Origin: JAMWCX01 sp964352425
GTDB lineage: Bacteria > Omnitrophota > Gorgyraeia > 2-01-FULL-45-10
Length of the DNA: 7,639 nt
Direction: 5' to 3'
Assembly: GCA_964352425.1 (NCBI GenBank)
Contig: CAYGRZ010000062.1
Coordinates: 1 to 7,639 of the forward strand
Under the pieces are notes generated by a model that was given only the letters and a program-made list of their open reading frames with translations, searched no databases and was not told the DNA's origin. The position numbers and the translations under genes are program-made. How positions within the stretch are numbered: the first letter of the stretch is position 1; every line of letters begins with the position of its first letter. This document shows, piece after piece, positions 4,347 through 7,639 of this stretch.

Positions 4347-6449
4347 TTACATGATCTCAAGGACAAGCGGCTTCACCTTGGCGTCGCCCACGATCTTCTG
4401 CCACGCTTCTTTCGCCTTGCCGACCTCGCCCTTCTTATAGTACTCAGCCGCTTCCCGGTTCGCCGTCCTCAGAGCTTCAATATTATTGTAATTATCCTTC
4501 AGGTATGTCTCGGTCTGCCGGAACGCAGCATCGCCGATCGCGACGACCTTGCCGTAGTATTCCCTGGATTTTTCCAGGTCACCCTGTTTTTCGGCCGTCT
4601 CGGCAATAGCCGTATATTCGTCGATCTTCTGCCTAAGCGGGCTCCCGGCGTTCTTCATCTCTTCGTCAAGAATGCGCCACGCCGACGACTTTATATATTC
4701 CTCTTTCTGGACTTTCCGGAACCGCTCGACTTCCTCCGGGATATCGTCCTGGAAATCGACCGAGAAATGCATCCTCGACCTTTCCCATTCGGTGAGCGGC
4801 CCGTTCACCATCGGCATCAGCGGGAAACCCCACTCCAGCCGGAGGAGCGCCTGGTTCATGAGCCTGATCCTGACGCCGGCGCCGATGCCTGCCATCCTGC
4901 GTTCTGACTGCTCGCCCTGGATCATACCGCGCTTGGAGCCCCAGCCGTAGTCGAAGAAGACGACGCCCGTTATCTCGTCCTTGAGCGGCCGTTCGCCGTA
5001 CGGGATCTTCGCCCATTCCGGTATGAAGAAGGCCGGTATCAATAATTCCATCTGGGTGTAAAAGCCCGTGTCCGCGAGATAATCGCCGGAAGGGTATCCG
5101 CGCACCGAATCGATGCCGCCGATGTAGAGCTCCTGCTGGGGCATCAGTTTCTCGGAGGCGGCCTGGCCCGTGAATTTGATGTTCGCCTGGAAGTTTTTGA
5201 CGAGGGCCTGCCTCATGTTCGCGCTCATCATGACCTTGGTGAAGGTATTCTCCGCCTGGCGGGAAGAGTATTCGCTCTTGCGCCTGGCGCCGAGGAAGTT
5301 GAGGCCCTGATATATCGACGGCTTGATGCTGGTGGTATTGCCGAATCCCCTGCTCAGGAGTGTGCCGGACGCGCTCACGACCCTGAGCCTGTCGGCATTG
5401 AGTGTGCCGATCTGCCCGGAGACGACGCGCTTGTTGCTCATGTCGAGGCCGGCCGATATCTCGCCCTTGTATTCGTCTTTATAGAATAGGTCCTGGTAAA
5501 TAAATGCGCTGTAGCTCTCCTGCATCGAGCTGATCTCCCAGGCCTCGTAATCACCCTTGGGGAATGATTTCGTCCTGCTGTAGCCGTACAGGAGCGTCGT
5601 GCCGTAATTGGTTATGGGGATGCGGTGGTACCCGTAGCCGCCGCCGAAGTTCTTGCCGCCCGAATAGCCGCCGATGAGCGTATCGTCCATCCCCAGGAAA
5701 TTGTTGTGGACGAACCCGAGCCCTTTTCTCAGCTTGCCGGTCGACGGCGCGCCTTCGTGGTCGAGCGTGGCAGTCACATGGCCCGGGAAATTCGTGGTGA
5801 CATCCAGCAGGACATCGGTCGTCTCAGGCTTCTCGCCGGCGTGGAGCGCAGCCTTGGCCGTCCTGTCCGGGTTCTTGTTCATGAACTGGAGGCTGCGGGA
5901 GATCCTGTCGTACCGCAGGACCTCGCCCGGCTGTATCCTCCAGTAATAGTTGACCCTCTCCTTCGAAAAATACTTACCCTCTTTTATATCGAGCGTGCCC
6001 ATCTTCGCCTCGACGACGCGCATCGAGACCATCCCTTCCTGCACGTCCTGCGGCGGGAGGAAGCACGCGGCGATGATGCCTTTCCTCAGGTAGTCCCTCT
6101 CTACCTCCCTGGCAAGTATTTTGAGCTCGGATACGCTGATATCCCTGTTCTCGTATTTCTGGACCAGCGGTTTGAATTCCTCGACCGGGAAGCTCTTGAC
6201 CCCGACAAGCTCTATGGACTTCACGAAGAAGGTCGGGCCTTCGGCTGCTTCTTCGGGAAGCTCTTCTTTAATCTGGGGCGGTTTTTTGGGGGTGGTTTCC
6301 AGCTTCTGTTCGACTTCCTGGCGGACGTCCCTGGTAGATTCTTTGACTGCCTGGGCTAAAGATGGCTGCGACCACGCCGGGACGGCCAGATAGTGGAGGG
6401 AAAATGCGGCCAGTATAAACAAAAGCGCGCAGACTTTCCAACTTCGCAT
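4347..6449 (-). CDS. Two-partner-secretion outer-membrane transporter (TpsB, ShlB/FhaC family) with C-terminal TPR-like extension
   Basis: A 700-aa Omp85-superfamily transporter that would pass a TPS exoprotein across the outer membrane. Residues 1-28 are a signal peptide (hydrophobic VCALLFILAAFSLHYLAVPA, cleavage near AWS-Q), then a Pro/Glu linker. A POTRA domain at about 73-150 starts FFVKSIELVGVKSF and ends VSMRVVEAKMG, with YLRKGIIAACFLPPQDV inside, as in ShlB/FhaC proteins. The barrel (about 205-566) carries the family's VRGY motif at 449-452 (IGGIDSVRGYPSGDY) and FFDYGWG at 498-504. Standard TpsB proteins end with the last barrel strand. Here about 130 residues follow HFSVDFQD, predicted helical, with repeats EYTAIAETAEKQGDLEKSRE and EYYKKGEVGKAKEAWQKI, which should lie in the periplasm. 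Start ATG 6449 has AAGGAGG upstream (12-nt spacing, slightly long). The next gene encodes a TPR protein, and the likely substrate is the exoprotein at 217-1788. Confidence 0.9.
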   Translation of the reverse strand: MRSWKVCALLFILAAFSLHYLAVPAWSQPSLAQAVKESTRDVRQEVEQKLETTPKKPPQIKEELPEEAAEGPTFFVKSIELVGVKSFPVEEFKPLVQKYENRDISVSELKILAREVERDYLRKGIIAACFLPPQDVQEGMVSMRVVEAKMGTLDIKEGKYFSKERVNYYWRIQPGEVLRYDRISRSLQFMNKNPDRTAKAALHAGEKPETTDVLLDVTTNFPGHVTATLDHEGAPSTGKLRKGLGFVHNNFLGMDDTLIGGYSGGKNFGGGYGYHRIPITNYGTTLLYGYSRTKSFPKGDYEAWEISSMQESYSAFIYQDLFYKDEYKGEISAGLDMSNKRVVSGQIGTLNADRLRVVSASGTLLSRGFGNTTSIKPSIYQGLNFLGARRKSEYSSRQAENTFTKVMMSANMRQALVKNFQANIKFTGQAASEKLMPQQELYIGGIDSVRGYPSGDYLADTGFYTQMELLIPAFFIPEWAKIPYGERPLKDEITGVVFFDYGWGSKRGMIQGEQSERRMAGIGAGVRIRLMNQALLRLEWGFPLMPMVNGPLTEWERSRMHFSVDFQDDIPEEVERFRKVQKEEYIKSSAWRILDEEMKNAGSPLRQKIDEYTAIAETAEKQGDLEKSREYYGKVVAIGDAAFRQTETYLKDNYNNIEALRTANREAAEYYKKGEVGKAKEAWQKIVGDAKVKPLVLEIM

Positions 6450-6524
6450 ATTGTGAGTATGCCTCCTTGCCTCTTATGTATATATAACCGCTATCGTAGT
6501 AATACTAACTTTTGAGTTTGTATA

Positions 6525-6553
6525 AGTTTACACGCTATATTGGGGTTTGTCAA
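6525..6553 (-). promoter_or_regulatory. Promoter of the tpsB-TPR operon
   Basis: On the minus strand a consensus TTGACA (6553-6548) and TAAACT (6530-6525) are spaced by exactly 17 bp. The start would be near 6518, about 70 nt before the ATG at 6449. Unlike the exoprotein leader, this short leader holds no visible riboswitch. Confidence 0.8.
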
Positions 6554-6587
6554 TACGCAAAAGGCGTTTTTTTATTATGCTAACGAT

Positions 6588-6616
6588 TTGACTTTTCCCC
6601 CCTTATGGGGTATATT
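6588..6616 (+). promoter_or_regulatory. Promoter of the FecR-domain gene
   Basis: TTGACT (6588-6593) and TATATT (6611-6616) are spaced by 17 bp. The start would fall at about 6623, on or next to the ribosome site AGGAGG (6623-6628), so the leader would be only about 14 nt. The spacer contains CCCC-TTAT-GGGG, a short inverted repeat that could bind a regulator. The promoter diverges from that of tpsB with 34 bp between the -35 boxes. Confidence 0.72.
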
Positions 6617-6636
6617 TAATACAGGAGGTGAAAAAG

Positions 6637-7104
6637 ATGAAGATTTTAAGAGTAGCGTGTATTGTAGCTTTGGTTCTTACCATGGCCGTTATGGGTTACG
6701 CTATGGAGAAGCGCACCGCCTCGATCGTCAGCATTGACGGGAGCGCGCAGGTGAAGGCTGCCGGGCAGGCGAGTTTCAGCGCGGCCAGTGTCGGGATGGT
6801 CCTCAATGAAGGCGACACGATAAAGACGGCTTCAAAATCCTGGGTCCTCCTCAATGTCGACGGTAAAGGACAGACGGCGACGGTCGAGGTGAAGGAGAAT
6901 TCCCAGATGCTCCTGGCTGAACTGCTGGTCGATGCCAAGGGCGGGTCGAGCAAGACTCTCCTGGATCTTGCCATGGGCGAGGTGCTGATCAAGGCCCAAA
7001 AAGTGCATGGTGAGGAATCGAAGTTCGAAGTAAAGACCCCAACCTCTATCGTTGGCGTCAGAGGCACCACTTTCAATGTAAAGGTAGAAGCCGTTGAAGA
7101 ATAA
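6637..7104 (+). CDS. Small exported FecR-domain protein
   Basis: A 155-aa protein. ATG 6637 is chosen because AGGAGG (6623-6628) lies 8 nt upstream; the GTG at 6628 overlaps that site. Residues 1-22 are a signal peptide (ILRVACIVALVLTMAVMGYA). The rest is a FecR-type beta domain: LNEGDTIKTASKSWVLLNVD at about 56-75, LDLAMGEVLIKAQKV at 109-123 and the hallmark TPTSIVGVRGTTFNV at 134-148. FecR domains usually continue past this motif with more beta strands (VxVxxGxV), but here the protein ends seven residues later, and no continuation is visible in the other frames. It has no transmembrane anchor or N-terminal sigma-regulator region, so a role in iron-type signalling is unlikely. Secreted or periplasmic FecR-domain proteins often accompany surface or polysaccharide loci. 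It shares a control region with tpsB, but its job is unknown. Confidence 0.8.
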   Translation: MKILRVACIVALVLTMAVMGYAMEKRTASIVSIDGSAQVKAAGQASFSAASVGMVLNEGDTIKTASKSWVLLNVDGKGQTATVEVKENSQMLLAELLVDAKGGSSKTLLDLAMGEVLIKAQKVHGEESKFEVKTPTSIVGVRGTTFNVKVEAVEE

Positions 7105-7189
7105 GCCCATTTTGGACAAAGACTTGTTCTGCTGAGGACGGCATCATCTTTCAGTGATGGTGTATTTTGGATTTGCAATGCGGTTTTGA

Positions 7190-7264
7190 ATAGAGTAGGA
7201 AGAGATTTTACAATCTCTGTCCCCTTCCTCAAACCGTACGGACTGTTTTCCAGTATACGGCTTT
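7190..7264 (-). ncRNA. Group II intron domains V and VI, 3' end of intron
   Basis: On the minus strand 7262-7232 folds as domain V. AGCCGUAU pairs with GUACGGUU over 8 bp, including the G-U wobble of the catalytic AGC triad; a two-nucleotide CC bulge and an ACUG/CAGU distal stem follow. The loop is five bases (GAAAA) rather than the usual GNRA tetraloop, a sign of drift. Next comes a domain VI-like hairpin, AGAGAUU/AAUCUCU (7218-7201), and UUCCUACUCUAU, whose bulged A lies seven bases before the probable 3' splice point at about 7190. The exact boundary is inferred from the usual intron ending. Confidence 0.75.
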
Positions 7265-7639
7265 CCTCTTTAGTTGCCCCATCGCAGGGGAATGAGCGTG
7301 AGCTATTCTGGTCTTTTGTGGGCTAAGTTTAAGCGTAAGGGTGTCTTCAAGTATCCGTTTTGAGACTTGGAGAGCCCTTTCTGCTTTCCTACCGAACTTG
7401 GTGAAGATTACGAAGTCATCGCAATATCTCACCAAGCGGTAGCCGCGTTCCGCCATTACACTATCGAAATGATGAAGATAGATATTCGCAAGAAGCGGTG
7501 ATATTACCCCGCCTTGCGGCACTCCCTCATGAGTAGCGTCCACCCTTCCGTTCTTCATAACGCCTGCTTTTAGGAATCTTTCTATTTGGAATAAGGACCT
7601 GTCTTACAGGAGATGGAATGTATCTTCTCTCCTTAAGGA
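7229..7639 (-). pseudogene. Decayed group II intron reverse transcriptase/maturase (edge-truncated)
   Basis: The open part from 7603 to 7229 holds RT blocks 4 to 7: GVPQGGVISPLLANIYLHHF, the catalytic box as YCDD (YADD in most), and RILEDTLTLKLSPQKTRI. Immediately before it, in another frame from 7637, the peptide LKERRYIPSPVRQVLIPNRK matches the RT0/RT1 region. The intervening RT2-RT3 sequence (about 100 aa, with the first catalytic Asp) is missing. The deletion/frameshift junction lies at about 7587-7603, after an in-frame TAA at 7604-7606. At the other end, the protein passes after about 15 residues from RT7 straight into domain V, so the maturase X domain and any DNA-binding/endonuclease domains are gone. 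The product cannot be an active enzyme. The 5' part of the intron lies outside the window. Confidence 0.85.

Noticed and set aside
5625..6359. Long open frame (244 codons) on the plus strand opposite tpsB
   Set aside because: It lies wholly antisense to a well-supported TpsB gene, is very rich in Arg/Phe/Val as expected from a shadow of GC-rich codons, and has no recognisable domain.
6554..6574. ACGC-AAAAG-GCGT plus seven T between the divergent promoters, as a plus-strand terminator
   Set aside because: Four-base-pair stem and no gene upstream on that strand to terminate; the T-run is probably just AT-rich promoter DNA.
7142..7167. Hairpin CATCA/TGATG followed by GTATTTT after the FecR gene, as its terminator
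   Set aside because: Only five base pairs, an eight-base loop and a broken T-tract; too weak to claim.

Overview
The window looks like a chromosomal accessory or cell-surface region of an uncultured Gram-negative (diderm) bacterium. Evidence: an outer-membrane two-partner-secretion (TPS) transporter, a TPS exoprotein, several signal peptides, strong Shine-Dalgarno sites (GGAGGTGAG type) and near-consensus sigma70-type promoters. A short filamentous-haemagglutinin-like exoprotein, FecR-domain protein, group II intron remnant and palindromic intergenic repeats together recall Candidatus Omnitrophica or related candidate phyla. That placement is a guess from style, not from a marker gene.

Layout, left to right. 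Positions 1-2187 form one minus-strand transcription unit read from right to left. It has a TTGACT/TATACT promoter (2160-2187), a 365-nt leader with a c-di-GMP-I (GEMM-I) type riboswitch (1943-2118), an intrinsic terminator (1884-1917), two further leader hairpins, a TPS exoprotein gene (217-1788) and a second secreted-protein gene cut by the window edge (1-199). Positions 2188-2559 carry no gene but hold two perfect palindromes with a shared GTTTAAAC-centred core. A lone MqsA/YgiT-like zinc-ribbon/HTH regulator (2627-3067, plus) has its own promoter and a putative operator. A minus-strand operon follows: a TpsB transporter with an unusual C-terminal helical/TPR-like extension (4347-6449), then a periplasmic TPR/coiled-coil protein (3141-4304). 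Divergently from tpsB, a small exported FecR-domain protein (6637-7104) reads rightwards. The right end is the 3' part of a decayed group II intron (7190 to the edge, minus) with domains V and VI and a doubly deleted reverse transcriptase.

How the parts may work together (inference): TpsB plus its TPR companion would export the exoprotein to the surface, and the riboswitch would tie exoprotein expression to cyclic di-GMP, the usual sessile/motile signal. The most unusual single item is the riboswitch, because two extra helices are inserted in the middle of its conserved core. One of these belongs to a hairpin family (arms interrupted by a symmetric TTC/TTC mismatch) that occurs at two other places in the window.
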